From the NCBI GenBank assembly GCA_000697055.1, contig JNDT01002409.1, positions 1-64,000 on the forward strand: 64,000 bases of DNA, read 5' to 3'. Position 1 is the first letter of the stretch, and every line of letters begins with the position of its first letter. Below are positions 1 through 11,905 of the stretch, piece after piece. Below the pieces are notes generated by a model. It was not told the DNA's origin. It saw nothing but the letters and a program-made list of their open reading frames with translations, and did not search any database. The DNA is from Saksenaea vasiformis B4078 (taxonomy: Eukaryota > Mucoromycota > Mucoromycetes > Mucorales > Saksenaeaceae). Both the position numbers and the translations under genes were made by a program.

Positions 1-558
1 CAGGGACTCTCCACTTTTGCGCAAGACGCGCTCTCGACTTCCATTTCCTAAAACGCGGAATCGGGATTCATCAGACCAGATAACCTTTGCCCACTGATCA
101 TCGGTCCAATCTAGGTGCTCCTTGGCCCATGCAAGTCTTGCTTTCTTATGTCTTTCGAGTAGTAGCGGCTTTCTGGTTGGTCGACAGGAAGAAAAACCAA
201 GTTCATGCACGGTTTTCTGAAATGTTCGCAATGAAACTTCCATGCACGTAGCTGAGAATGTCGCGTGATGAAAGGTTAAAGGTGCACGCGGATTGTCACG
301 GATGTCGCGTTCAATGAGACGTTTCGAGCGATCCGTTATCTTCTTTGATCTTCCCTTCCTTGGTTTTGACGCAGTTGTACCGGTTTCTTTGATGTTCTTA
401 ATAATACGCCGAACGGTCGATCGCCCAAGTCCTCTTGACTTGGCGATTTCACCGAAGGACATTCCTACCTTCCTCATGCCATAGATCATTGCACGCTCTT
501 GCTCTGAGATTTCAGCGTTTTGCTTTCGGCCGTTGTTAGTGATACACTCAAGTGTCAT
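1..558 (-). CDS. Tc1/mariner transposase, N-terminal part
   Basis: Transposase of the IS630/Tc1/mariner superfamily, which cuts and pastes the element at TA dinucleotides. The 186 visible codons are uninterrupted. An N-terminal helix-turn-helix region (about residues 20-60, with GMSFGEIAKSRGLGRSTVRR) is followed by a second DNA-binding segment with FHHATF. The start of the DDE catalytic domain has the family hallmark W(T/S)DDQWAKVIWSDESRF, whose first catalytic Asp is near residue 163. The remaining two acidic residues would lie left of base 1. The start is the ATG whose complement is at 556-558. The intact frame suggests a young or still functional copy, but this cannot be settled without the rest. 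Confidence 0.9.
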   Translation of the reverse strand, partial: MTLECITNNGRKQNAEISEQERAMIYGMRKVGMSFGEIAKSRGLGRSTVRRIIKNIKETGTTASKPRKGRSKKITDRSKRLIERDIRDNPRAPLTFHHATFSATCMEVSLRTFQKTVHELGFSSCRPTRKPLLLERHKKARLAWAKEHLDWTDDQWAKVIWSDESRFRVLGNGSRERVLRKSGESL

Positions 559-619
559 ATTAAGGAGAACTTAGAGGAAAAAGAGAGAGAAAACCTCTGT
601 TATTTACATAACTGTGTTA

Positions 620-670
620 CACTAGCCGGAGTCTGTACAAGTGGGCACAGACTTATTGCCGTGGAGTGTA
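620..670 (-). repeat. Putative terminal inverted repeat of the Tc1 element
   Basis: Reading the complement inward from 670, the sequence TACACTCCACGGCAATAAG continues with GTCTGTGCCCACTTG. This matches the style of fungal Tc1 ends. It is inferred from position and resemblance only, because the other end is not in the window. Confidence 0.45.
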
Positions 671-3475
671 CAAGAGAAAAATATGGTAACAACCATAACA
701 AATCTAGTTGTCGCAAAGCGCTTAACCTACCAACCAGATCCCAGTGCAGGGCAGGGTGCCGCATCACAGCTACCAAATCAATCTACCCTCGAGCCCCCTC
801 ATGAGTATGAATCACATCAACATCCCTCACAGGGAATGGATGGCGTCAAGGATCAAATCCCAATGCTATCGAACCGCATCGACTAAATCTTCATGACTGC
901 GAAAAGGATGGATGCAATGATAACAGCGATCGCAGTGGTGCCAAATCAGATACCATGCCAGATAAGCTTGGCCATATAGCAGAGCTGGAGACTGTGCTGT
1001 ACGCCGATACACTTTATCCTGATCAACCCAGGAAATAGAACCTTCAAGCAGTTACAGCTACTCCATCGAGTTATGTAAACTGTATTTTCTTAAACTGAAG
1101 CATCCGAACGTTGTTTTTGTGCAAATGCCCTCAACAAATTGTCCGTTGCAATTAGATACCTGTACTACAAATGCACAGTAGTTATATACCGCCAGGAAGT
1201 TGTCCAAACTGTGGAGGCCAGGGTCACAGCGATTCTCTCGGGTACGCTAAACTTAGTGACATCTTTCTGCTCGTTTAGTTCCACTGTTCGTGACATAAAT
1301 GATTCGCAATGGATCGCGTTTCTGGTTACCATACAGCTCTTGCCATGCTTGCTCACAGCTTACGTGTGTCCCGATTACTATGGTTTTTTCTGAACGCTGA
1401 GCGGTATAGACGCTGCTAATAGGCTGTAGTTGAACACCTCCAATTTCGAAATAAATCTCTGACAGGTATCAAAGCATCTGTATCCCATGTTTCTCTTCCT
1501 GATTCTGCAGTAGTGCACAGGCAACATCAGTTGAAACGACTTGAAAATTTCGAACATGCAGCTGCAATTCCTGAAATAGCTTGCAAACTCCTCCAAGACA
1601 TCTGGGCTATTCCTTGGTATCATATCGTCCCACAATTATCCCACTTATTTATTTACTGTTTTCTGAGCGCTTTGCTGACTGACTTGTCATGGAGTTTCCT
1701 CTGCTGTTCATGCCGACCCGAACTTGCTCTATTTCTTGGCTATCTGTTCACATATTCTTTTTTGCTTAGTCAGATGCAACTTCGCATCGGACTTGTGGGG
1801 CTGCCCATCCTGAACGAAACAACGATTATTTCCTTATAGCACTTGCAACTGCAGCAGAATACTGCTGAGATTCCCCTAGCATGACCTTTAGCTACTTCAG
1901 GCTTCTCTTCTTTTATAGCTGATGCGCTGCAACAATCGTGATGGGCATAATCATTAGCTTCCCAAAACCAACAGATGCTTAGATCTGAGAACATCCTGCA
2001 TATCTGTGCATACTACTGATAACATCAGATAACATTTGAAAGCATTAATGCACGACAATGGTTTGGGAGACTTTAATCTATACTCCTAATTTGTGATTGT
2101 CTGCACGCATACTGATTAATGTTTGCAATCAACTGAATCTATTAAGAGACCATATACAAATGAACAGACGTTTCTTTAATAAGCTATCCAAGAGTACGAT
2201 AGCACTTTTTCTGTATTTTGCCGTCTTCCTTTTACACAAACTTACCACTTGGTATCAGATGCACAGTATAGTCTCTTCGTATATTGTATCAGCGCAGACG
2301 TAAAAGTGGGTTATAATGGCATAGCATTAATTTACTACCGTTTCATTAGATATAATATTGACATACAACGCGACCTTGTGCGGACAGGAATCGTTCGCTT
2401 TGCAATAGGTTAACGCTCCGACCAATTTCCTAACGCAAGTGACAGCTTTGCGCCGAGGACCTCCTGGGCGGAAACGCATAATCAATATACCTTCTCATGG
2501 ATTAGGGGACTTTATTAATGAATTCTGTTTCCTAAGGGCATTTGGATAAGCGTCAGGTCTTCCTATGATGTCTTTGTGGCTCTCGGCGAGCCAGTCGGAG
2601 TTCGAATTTTCACAACCAAGCTGTAAATACGAAAATACCTGGTTTAGATATAGCAGAATATCCTTCCCAAGGTGGCTGAAAAATAAGATGGACAAATTCC
2701 TTTATTCGTAAACAATAATTTAACGGTTAAACGACTGGGATCAAATGGGTTAACTAACCCCACATAGTTAATTGTGTGGCTGCACGAAATCACAAGTGGT
2801 GCCATGTACCAGAAAGACGATTAATTAGAATATGACACCGAAGCACTACTAATGGAAATAACTTTCAGATTGAGCGTCATCTAAAGCGGTGGATATGCTT
2901 GGACAAGCAGCATTAAAGTAAACAGTGCAAACAGGGATATTAAGCAACGAAATAAATTGTAGGCTGGTATTATCTTGAGGTAAGGGACGGATCTGCGCTG
3001 AGTAGTCTGATGTATGGTAGGTAACACAAACTAGTTAGATTCTCGTCAGGCATTATAATTATGCTACCAAGTTGATCAGGATTATCCTGTACATTGTATT
3101 ACATTTGTCTACGGTGCTGCTCGGAGGTACGAAAATATTAAATATCATCAGCCTTTGGAAAATTGCCAAAGATCAGCACCACTGCAGTGAATTTAAAGGA
3201 AGGTGGTCGAGTATCAGAAAACTTGCGTGAAGTTCACCTAGTAATTGGATGTGTAGTTGATCACATCGGAGCAGCCAATTGTGATATCTTTATAGTGATA
3301 TGTGATTTGCAGGTGCTAATGAAGTAGCACATGATTAGTCATTATATCCGCCATCTGTACTGCTATTATGCTGGCTACACATTTTTATATGCAAGTCTGC
3401 TTCATGTCTGACCCCAACTGGGAAATCCGCAGACTTGGTGACCGCGGGAAATTTGTGGCTTTCGCTTGAAAATCC
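671..3475. other. Long stretch with no intact gene
   Basis: Short open frames only, none with consistent splice structure. One fragment at 1201-1227 (+) reads CPNCGGQGH, like the first three ligands of a CCHC zinc knuckle, but the fourth Cys is replaced by Gly and a stop follows within 25 codons. It may be retroelement debris. The block around 2720-2790 (GGTTAACTAACC, then GTGGCTGCACGAAAT) shares the second word with 22568-22582. Nothing else was recognised. Confidence 0.5.
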
Positions 3476-3514
3476 ATGTCACCCGGAGTTACTGCCGACA
3501 TTCTCGAATTCATA

Positions 3515-4735
3515 ATGGGCAGATCAAAAACATTAGAACGGGAGGAAACGTTTGAATCAGACGACCAATATGATTACGAAGAAGATGAAGAGGTTAGAAG
3601 ATAGCTTATAACTGCGATCTTAAACAAGCGTGTGTACGATAATCTAGTTATACGCCAGTGACAATGATGCTTCTCCTGACCAAAGCGATGCCGAGGAGTA
3701 TGATCAAAGTCAGGAAGAGTACGACGATGAGGAAGAAAAGCAAATGCAATTAGCTGAAATAAAGCGCAGTAAGTACATGCTTCTGCCAAACAGCACAATT
3801 ATTGACAACAAACATAAAGATCTCGCTCATGTATCATTTGAGCAACTTGCGGAAATTAAAAATAAGATGGGACTGAAGGAATTTGCAAATGCGCGAAGAG
3901 GTCACACTGCCGAAGCACCGAAGCCATCACGAAGTGCCATATCAAAAGATCAGATTCTGAAGGATGTGAGAGGAGCAGTTGGTCAACTGAAAAAGACCGA
4001 CAAAATTAAGCGAACGAAAGAAGAAATGAAACGAAGCAGCAAGCACAGTCCAATGGAAATTTCTTCCAAAAAAGCGGTCAGTCGCTTCCGTGAAGTCGTA
4101 CCAACAGCGTCAGCGGTAGGTGCCTGCATGTTAACATGACTATTTCCCTTATTTCTGATTACAGAAACGACGAGATCCCCGATTTGACAAATTATCCGGC
4201 TCATTCAATCAAGACTTATTTGAGAAATCCTATTCTTTCATAAACGAGTACAAGTCAAGCGAGCAAACTATGCTTCGCGAACAACTTCGCAAGGAAAAGG
4301 ATCCTGAAGAACGGCAGAAACTACAAAATCTACTAACGAAAATGGTAAGTAGGACCATATATACTTGTAACAATGACTCTGTCCTGCACGAGATTGCTAA
4401 CGTAATTGACTCCATTAGGTGTCACAAGAATCATCTGCAAAGGAAGCAAAAAGGAAACAGCAGTTGGCGCGTGAACGAAAGAAGGCTGAGGCAGAGCTGG
4501 TAAAGCAGGGAAAACAACCATACTTCCTGAAACGATGTAAGCACAATCGGAGCTTGCGGCACCAGTTGACCTTTTCTTTTTTCTTTTAGCTGAAAAACGA
4601 AAGCTTGAATTGATGGATAAGTACGCGAAGTATGGTGAGAAAAATATGGACAAAATTTTGGAAAAACGTCGCAAGAAGAATGCCGCGAAAGACCATCGAC
4701 GTGTACCTTTTAAGAGGAGATCTCAGAAAGATTAG
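3515..4735 (+). CDS. RRP36: rRNA biogenesis protein RRP36
   Basis: RRP36 is a nucleolar SSU-processome component needed for early cleavages of pre-rRNA. Exons: 3515-3592, 3648-4115, 4165-4344, 4419-4536 and 4590-4735, about 329 residues, all in consistent phase. The acidic N-terminal part (EEDEE, DDEEEK) is followed by VSFEQLAEIKNKMG, which matches the family's SFEEL segment. After the third intron come RRDPRFDKLSGSFNQDLFEK and YSFINEYK, then a charged coiled coil. The C-terminal block QPYFLK, KRKLELMDKYAKYGEKN and KRRKKNAAKDHRRVPFKRR is typical of the family. An in-frame upstream ATG at 3476 would add 13 residues; 3515 is chosen because MGRSK reads like a normal start. The segment 3769-3819 has splice-like ends and a length divisible by three, so it may be an optional intron. 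The chitinase gene follows 160 bp downstream. Confidence 0.92.
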
Positions 4736-4895
4736 ACTAGTGCTACGAATACGAATGTATGAAGTACCCTGCATCAATTATTGTACACAATTAGAAAAAA
4801 AATCACGTATATATAATGGCCAACTGCCGTTGGGCTGGTTTTACTCTTTACTCCCTTCCCATCTTTTAAGCAGTTTTACTTCGTACTTTGGGGTC

Positions 4896-6482
4896 ATGAT
4901 CGTTTCTTTACATTTTATTTTCGTATTCCTTGCTATATGCTTTACTCCATTGGTTGCATCTGGTCCACCGATACCTAGGCTGACGGCTTACGTTGCCGAC
5001 TGGGTAATACAATAGCTCTGTTAATCAAGGGTCTGCTTCCCATGTTGTTGACACAATCTTTTCCACATTTAGGCAATGCCTAAATCAATTGCTTGGTCGA
5101 AAATTGACCATATCAACTACGCTTTTGGCGAGCCTCAGGAAAATGGCACCATACATATCAAAGAACCGAAGAATCTGAAAAAATGTAAAGTGATGTGGCT
5201 TTCATGATCATCATTAATTTCAACGTACTTCCAGTTGCTGATGAAGCAAAGAAGCACGACGTAACGGTTAGCTTAAGCGTCGGCGGGTAAGTTGATTTAC
5301 CGGAAGGACGTTTGACAACACGATTTTTCTGATCCCATCTGCGCAGCTGGGGGGGTTCCAGGTACTTTAGTTCACTGGTGCGAAGCAATGCGCAGAGAAA
5401 CAAGTTTGCTGACCGATTGGTCGAGCTGGTAGACCTTGAGAAACTGGATGGCATTGACATTGATTGGGGTACACAGAGCCTTTGCCCTCTAGTTGCTTGT
5501 TATACTTAACGGACTCCATGTTAGAATACCCGAATAGTCGAGACACGGGTTTGCCGTGTAACGAGAAGTACGGAGCAAGTGTCTAACATACATCCTTGCT
5601 AAACTATCGGACATTTACATAGCAATCCCAAGGACACCGAAAACTTTTTGCTTTTTCTGCAACAGTTGCGTAAAAAGCTCGTGGCAAGATTCAAGGATAA
5701 GAAAAAATTACTGACCGCCGCTGTGGCCACGAATGTATTTAACGACGAAAGCGGAGAACCTTTCAAGAAGTTACCTGCAGGATGGGCCACTGCTTTAGAT
5801 GCGCTTAATGTCATGGTAGGTATATATTCTCCTCATTAAATAGCCTAAACTATTTAGGTGTACGATCTGAATGGAATCTGGTCCGATTATACTGGCGCAA
5901 ACGCCCCTCTTTACCACGGTGGAGCTGACAAGCCACCAAATGCCAATTCTTCCATCCACGCATGGCACAATGCAGGTATTCCTATGGAACGCATTGTGCT
6001 CGGTGTCCCTTTCTACGGTCATGTTCTACATGTCGATAGCCCTGTTACAGCCGATAAATTCTCAGTCAGGATTCCTCGTAATTCCACCCAAATCCGAGGC
6101 GATAGATATGACGAAGACGGACCCGACGCTTGTGGCAACGTAGGGTATTCGGGAGAGTATCAGTGGCGCTCGATTCAGAAAGAAAAGATCGGCGAAAGCC
6201 GTGGAGGTTGGGAAGCGTACTGGAATGCTGCTTCACAGACACCTTATGCATATAATCGCGGAAAGAAACAGTTCTTATCATATGATAATCGTCAGTCGCT
6301 AGAAGCCAAGGTTGGGTTTGTCAAGAAGAATAAGCTGGGTGGGATGATGATCTGGTCACTGGAAATGGTAATTTAGACAAGAACGTCAATACACAGGCTA
6401 ACTGCTTTTCTCTATATAGGATGACAAGAAGCACACTCTCTTGAACAGTCTTCAGGACGTCCGATCATACGGCAAAAGTTGA
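4896..6482 (+). CDS. GH18 chitinase, secreted
   Basis: Glycoside hydrolase family 18 endochitinase, cleaving beta-1,4-N-acetylglucosamine polymers during wall remodelling or nutrition. Exons: 4896-5003, 5073-5184, 5235-5286, 5347-5468, 5525-5567, 5623-5815, 5858-6367 and 6420-6482, about 400 residues. An N-terminal signal peptide (MIVSLHFIFVFLAICFTPL then VASG) precedes RLTAYVADW. The first strand-type motif IDHINYAFGEP and the substrate-binding SLSVGGWGG are present. The catalytic DxxDxDxE motif is LDGIDIDWE, with the catalytic Glu codon split across an intron. Downstream are VYDLNGIWSDYTGANAPLY and GVPFYG, and near the C-terminus GGMMIWSLEMD supplies the conserved Trp. No chitin-binding module is seen. 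The 5816-5857 intron is only 42 bp. The donor at 5568 was chosen because it alone keeps the frame into NPKDTENFL. Confidence 0.95.
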
Positions 6483-7084
6483 AAGTGTAGTGGGAGAAGC
6501 AAAAGTATTAGAAAATAGCTGATGAATAGGAATATATTATATCTACACACACTACTCCGTAGTGCAAGCAGATTAAAGAAGTTTATTTAATGAAGTCGAA
6601 GTTACTGTTCTGTGCAAAATAATAGTTCTATTTTCTCGGTGATGTCCTGGGATGAAATTTTATACAGGAAATGTCCACAACGTCATCGATCGATTGTATG
6701 TCTGTCCGATGCACTATCACCATACCTAAGCTGCCTGCACAAGTGTCTGGTTGCAGTGCCTATTACATGAACACCAGGGGAATGGGAACAGGAAGTATAC
6801 TACACTCTGTTTTAAGAAGATGGTAGTCTTGAGAAATAGATCAAACATAACGGCTCCATGGACTGTGGACGGTATCTAATTAACTTATGCTACGAAAAGT
6901 GGGGCTGATCACTGTGATAGTTAAGCCATAGAAATAGGAAAACCAATATTGCTACTGATAAGTTGTGATCTGCTCTAGACTAGCAAAAAGGGAAGATTGA
7001 TTGCCTCTATGCGCTAGTTTGAAGTAAATGGCCTAAAAACGTTTACTGTTCTTGCTTATCAACACATATTCATCCGTTTCTTGG
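6483..7084. other. Intergenic, nothing recognised
   Basis: This is the 3' flank of the chitinase gene. AT-rich, with no open frame of note and no repeat that I could match elsewhere in the window. Confidence 0.5.
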
Positions 7085-7377
7085 ATGAGTAATTCATCCT
7101 TCCTTGAACCTGGAAGAGCAAAGTTAAGTTTGTTCGTTCATCCACAAGGAGTGCGCGCTGTAGATCCATCCAAATTGATAAATGTGAGTCCGGAATCTTT
7201 CTTTCCTGTTTCTTTTCCTGTTAATTATGCTTCCAGCAATTACGTACTGAGGAGCCAGGCGTCCTGCAAGTCAGTTTCATTAAATTTCCCGTAGGATTGT
7301 TCCCAGGCACTTTTGTTATAGAGCAGGGCGAGATTTATGGGCTGATAGAGGTTTATGGAAGTATTACTAACGGCTGA
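7085..7377 (+). CDS. Possible small two-exon gene, unknown function
   Basis: A candidate 79-residue protein from exons 7085-7183 and 7237-7377. The 53-bp intron has a clean donor (GTGAGT) and a pyrimidine-rich acceptor (TTATGCTTCCAG), and both exons are in phase 0. The first exon contains FLEPGRAKLSLFVHPQGVR. The second reads RTEEPGVLQVSFIKFP and GLFPGTFVIEQGEIYG, with alternating hydrophobic residues like beta strands. I do not recognise the family. It could be a small OB-fold-like protein or the remnant of a longer gene. The good splice sites and composition are the only evidence. Confidence 0.35.
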
Positions 7378-10057
7378 TAATAATATTGATGACAATTGAA
7401 TCAAACGATTGCTTATATATTATTACAAATACTAGTAGATTGTTACCATTTCTCATTATCAAATCCTAAAACGTCAACCTAACGGGCCCTCATTGCCACC
7501 GGTTTGCTCACTCCAAAGAAGTACTTTGACAATAAATAAGACGAGGAGCCCTTTTGAACCATGGCTTCCTTAAGCGATCATCCTCAAGCTGCAATAACGG
7601 TAACGACTTGAAACAAAGCCGCATCTAGCAATGGTTACATCTTACTTCACGACTGAGACGGTTCAGGGCAGGTATCATGCAGCCTAAACAACTGATAAAA
7701 GAATGTGAACGATCTTGCAAGTGTAGTTTAATTGAAGTGCAGACAGCGATAGAGTCGATGGGAATCAACGTGAAGAATTATTTCTCAACATGAAAACTTG
7801 ATGTAATCGACATTAATGTTAGAATAGCACATCTGTGTATATCCTATTCTTTGGGTTCCATGGGAGTTTGACAGCAACAATTGTTGATCAAAGCGTCAGT
7901 GATATCATTAAGTAGTTCACATCCCATATTTGTTAAGCCAATAGGATGTGACCCGCCTGACCACATACTAACCTCAAAAGTTCCCGACAAAGATGAATCC
8001 AAACCAAATGCTTTGCTATTTTTTCTACTGTACTTTGCCACCAGTTTATAGGATGTCTACACCACAGCGTATCCTGGAGGTTCTTATTTGCTTAGTCAAT
8101 TTCTGGCGGATTTTCTTGATCTGTAGTATCAATGATGAATGCACGATTTGCATGGAGAGGACCTGGTCACGCAGCTTAGGCTATACTCTTTTCATGCGCA
8201 TATCTTGAGGAGGTTTGATTATCCGTTCCTAACTATTTCCGCTTGTTCTGGCTATTTATGGTTCTCCTTTTTGTCTCTAGAGTGCGTCTATCCAACAAAG
8301 TGCTAAGACTGTTTTCACATAACTGAGAACTTGTGGAGCATTTGTTGTAAGGCAAAAAAAATTTTTTTATTCCCGAGCAGCTAGGATGAACTAAAGAGAG
8401 TGCAAAAAAGGAAGACTACAATAAGCGACCCTCTAGCTTTTTGAGGTTGGTTGTAGAAATCCAGGCTGGTATTGCGCTAGGCAGAATGTCGCCGCAGAGG
8501 AGAGATAGTTATCTCCCCCTTCTTTTTAACTTTTGCAACTAAATGGGGTTGCTTTTTTCTTTCGTTGTTGAACTAGAAAGTAAGAGTATAGTGAGAACTA
8601 TATCTGAAAATCTGAAACATGAAACGTTTGGATACATCGAGGTGCGGCTTTCGCTTGCAGGATTAAAGCTACTTATTTTTTAAAGATCCATATTATATGT
8701 CTTACACATCGCTGTTCCGATTGCAATGCAATGGATCGGCCACTTGGAACCATAATACATTTAGTTCAAACATGTAACACAAAGAAATGGAAGATTAAAA
8801 ATGGACACTGAGAAAAAACTAAAACACCGTTATTGTCAAAACAGTTACAGAAAGTGTCTGTGTTTGTCTTTATCCACCAATTGTCTCCCAAACCTTTGCA
8901 AATCAAGAAACAAATCCAGAAGGATTTATCGGAACGCTGTGCTGCAAAACGATCAAGGGTACGCCATCCTAAGTGTTGGCGCATTAGAAAATGGTCCCAT
9001 TACTTGTGTTACCATTCCTCCTTTTTTTTTTGTATCAGATGACTTTTTGTGTGCGTTGATGAAATTTACCACCATGGATACCCGAGATGGTGGTGCTGGT
9101 CAGTGCGTCGTGCAAAAATAAAGAAAGTTATATGCAACAGATCACTATAGTGATCTACTCATCTAGATAGCTACAAGACAAGTTTACTTGCTTCTCATTC
9201 TTTGGAAGATGTAGAGACATTCACGAGAGTGGATATATGTATTACGACGGAAACGAGCGGCCGGGGATACGGACGCGCCCGAGTTACAGGTTGATGTGGG
9301 TTTACTTGTATGCAATGGTCATTCCTCTTACACAAAAAAAAAAAAAAATAGCCCGCACGAGGACAGACTTAATCGGGACCAGCTTCTTTTTATGCGTAGC
9401 TTTACGTCAGTGAATCATCGCTTGTTTCAAAATTTAGGCGGGAAGAATTACGGGCATAGGCTAACTCTATTTACTATTTATGGGGTACCCCTTACTTCCC
9501 ATGACTTTGTGGATGACAAATTATATAAAGTACTTTCTTTTGAAAAGAAAGTAGTTTTCTCCCTATTTGTTGACAAAGACATTGTATATACGTCACTATC
9601 ATGTCATTGCGTACATCACTGCATCCTCAAGCATTGCTCTCTCATCACCTTTCTGGTACTCCTTCGAAATATTCCTATCGTACGTGTCCCATCTGCTCAG
9701 AACGACTGCTAGTCCGTATCCATGGAGCCTTCGTACACAAGTGGATCAATCTTCATTTCGCAACGCACCATCACGAATGGATGCACGTCGTTGTCAACCT
9801 ACACTAGTCGTCATCCATGATACAAAGAATCAAAAGACAAAAAAAAAGCATAGTACATTCCCATCTTTCAGAAAGACTGTTGTCAAACAGAATTTCTAAC
9901 TGTTCAACCCAATCTTCATTTGTTCCTCTTTCATGTACATAATCCATTTCACAAAGGATAATACTTCCAGCACTTACCCAAAAATAGCCATATATGTTGT
10001 CTCTTACTAAAATATGAATGCAATCCAGTACTTGTTTATTTGTTACAAATGCTCCTA
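7378..10057. other. Intergenic tract without a supported gene
   Basis: Several open frames occur (for example 8801-9121 and 9296-9712 on +), but they are low-complexity, overlap each other in different frames and show no family motif. Homopolymer runs lie near 8346-8368 and 9333-9349. Nothing else was recognised. Confidence 0.5.
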
Positions 10058-11905
10058 TTATTGATCTGATTTTTTGTCCGGTGGATAACCTTCTTGCGGT
10101 CCATCGTAACTGGGTAGCTCCGCTCCTGTCGGTGGGTCGGGAGGAATACTAGCCTGACTTGCTGTTTGCACGGTGTTTTGCCGTTCTTCTTCAGCATAAC
10201 GCTGGCTTAACCTCCGCTTCTCTTCTTCCGCGGATAGTTGCTCTACTGGTGCTGCAGGTGGAATACGAAAACCGCCGGGATCCACACGCTGACGGTATGG
10301 CAATCCGGGGTCACCACCCGGTCCACGCAAGTGGGCAAACTGCTGTTGAAATTCGGAGTAAGGTCTTTGTTGTTGTGCTGCCTGCTGTTGACGTTGTGCC
10401 ATTTGCCAGTAAAGTTGATTGTAATCCATTTGGTAATACTGAGGGCCTGGGGTCCAAAGCATGGAACCCTGCGAGGACACAGACATCATTGAGTTTTGAT
10501 GATAAGGCAGCTGCTGATGCATTGGTAGAGGCGAGCTAGTAATCACGTTGTGAACCGAATATGGGCTTCCGGGCGGGGCCGCATGGGCTTGATAAGGTGA
10601 CTGGAAGACAATAGACTCGTTTTCTTCGGCTTGTTTTTCTTCGTATTGGAACTGCAAAATCGGTGTTGGATAGTTATGTGGCGGTACAGCTGGAGGTGGC
10701 ACATCGTCTGAGTTGCGTGGTGTCGACGGCGGTTCCTCCCGTCTATTGTCCGAATATGCGGGAGGTGGTGCGTCATAGAGGTCTTCCACAGTCTCCAGAT
10801 CCTCGTTTCTCTCTTCTCTTGTTTTGACATCGCCCGTGACGGAGGCAACGGCTGATGCGGAATAGCCTGCGGGTTCTGTTGGTCGGGGTGGCAATTCAGG
10901 GACCGCTGAAGAAGAAGAAGAGGAAGGAGCCGGCTCGTCTTTTTCTTCAGTTGCCTTCTCAGGTTTTTTCCCTTTTCCATGGCCTCCAACAACAGAAGCA
11001 TGCGAAGCTAATGTCAAACGCTCTTCTCCCTGTGCAGGTCTCCAGCTTTCGACTGCCAACAAAGCATCAGCCAAGATCATGGCTGCCTCTGGACCTTTCT
11101 CGTAGGGTGGCCGAGGTTCTCCTCGAGGGGTTGGTGTAATGTCCAGTAAGTCAACAATGTATTTTCCAAAGCCTGCGATGATTGCGGTCTTCTCAGCAAA
11201 TTCGTTCATGGCATTGAAACGCGAATAAAATGCTTCACGGAGGGCAAATCGTTTGAAGTCGCGCATTTCCATTTCCCTATCGTGCGTGTCGCGTTCCAAA
11301 GAGTCCAATTCCCTCTGAAATTCGGTAAGCTTAGGCGATTTAGGGTTGGACTTGGTAAGGTTATGAATCCTTTCTTTCAACGATCGCTTTTTCTCCCTGA
11401 TATCCGACAGTTTTTCTTCGCGTTCGCGGATGGCTTTGATCGCCTGTCGAAATTGCTTGTATTTCTCTATGCGGAAAAGGACCAAAAAACGTAAGCCATC
11501 TTCCTTTACCTTGCACCTGCTTACCTGCATAAGTTTGCTCTATTTCAAGTTGCCTATCCAAAAGTTGTACAAGTTTGTTGCCGATATCCTAAGCAATACA
11601 TTATCAGCGTATCTTTGACCGTGGCATCCTCATACCTCTAGGTCTTTGCCTTCCTCACCGTTAGTCTCGAGAGACTCTTCTTTTGCCCATTCTTCAAATG
11701 CTTTGTTGGTCTTTGAACGCTGATAAAGTAGCGTTCGCATACTCGCGAGGTCATTACGCTCGCCATAAATCCATAACGAGAGACCTTTCGTGTCCTGCTT
11801 TTGAAGCGGGTTGCTACTAGCGAGCTGAGAGCGGACATCCGCCCCGATTTTCCCCAGTGAATACTGGAGGTCTTTGTACTTCATCATGTGGGAAAGGTGG
11901 TTCAT
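10058..11905 (-). CDS. Eisosome BAR protein, Pil1/Lsp1 family
   Basis: Pil1-family BAR-domain protein that assembles furrow-like eisosomes under the plasma membrane. Exons (complement): 11636-11905, 11525-11588 and 10058-11466, about 580 residues. Residues 1-300 form the Pil1 core: KGLSLWIYGERNDLASMRTL, then EKYKQFRQAIKAIREREEKL, NLTKSNPKSPK, and the highly conserved EKTAIIAGFGKYIVDLLDI. The exon 2/3 junction restores YAEKYKQFRQ. Residues 300-580 are a long Pro/Gln/Ser-rich tail absent from yeast Pil1. The tail has a PPxY motif (PPPAYSD), a proline-rich SH3-type stretch (ELPPRPTEP) and a poly-Gln patch. The start used is ATG at 11905; an in-frame ATG at 12052 would add a basic 49-residue leader, which is possible because Pil1 proteins often begin with a basic segment. 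Confidence 0.92.

Larger units (their letters stand above)
1..670 (-). mobile_element. Tc1/mariner-type DNA transposon, partial
   Basis: The element runs off the left edge of the window, so only its 5' part is visible. It contains an open transposase reading frame (558 down to 1, complement). Outside the start codon lies about 110 bp of flank ending in a sequence that resembles a Tc1 terminal inverted repeat. Read on the minus strand that end begins TACACTCCACGGCAATAAG at 670, and the TA would be the usual target dinucleotide. The other end lies outside the window, so the repeat cannot be matched to its partner. Confidence 0.85.

Noticed and set aside
9296..9712. A 138-codon open frame on the plus strand
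   Set aside because: Overlaps two other open frames on the same strand, starts in a poly-A run, and has no motif or splice signal; composition looks random.
10543..11001. A 152-codon minus-strand frame within the Pil1-like gene
   Set aside because: It is a shifted-frame shadow of the Pro/Gln/Ser-rich tail; the main frame carries the conserved protein.
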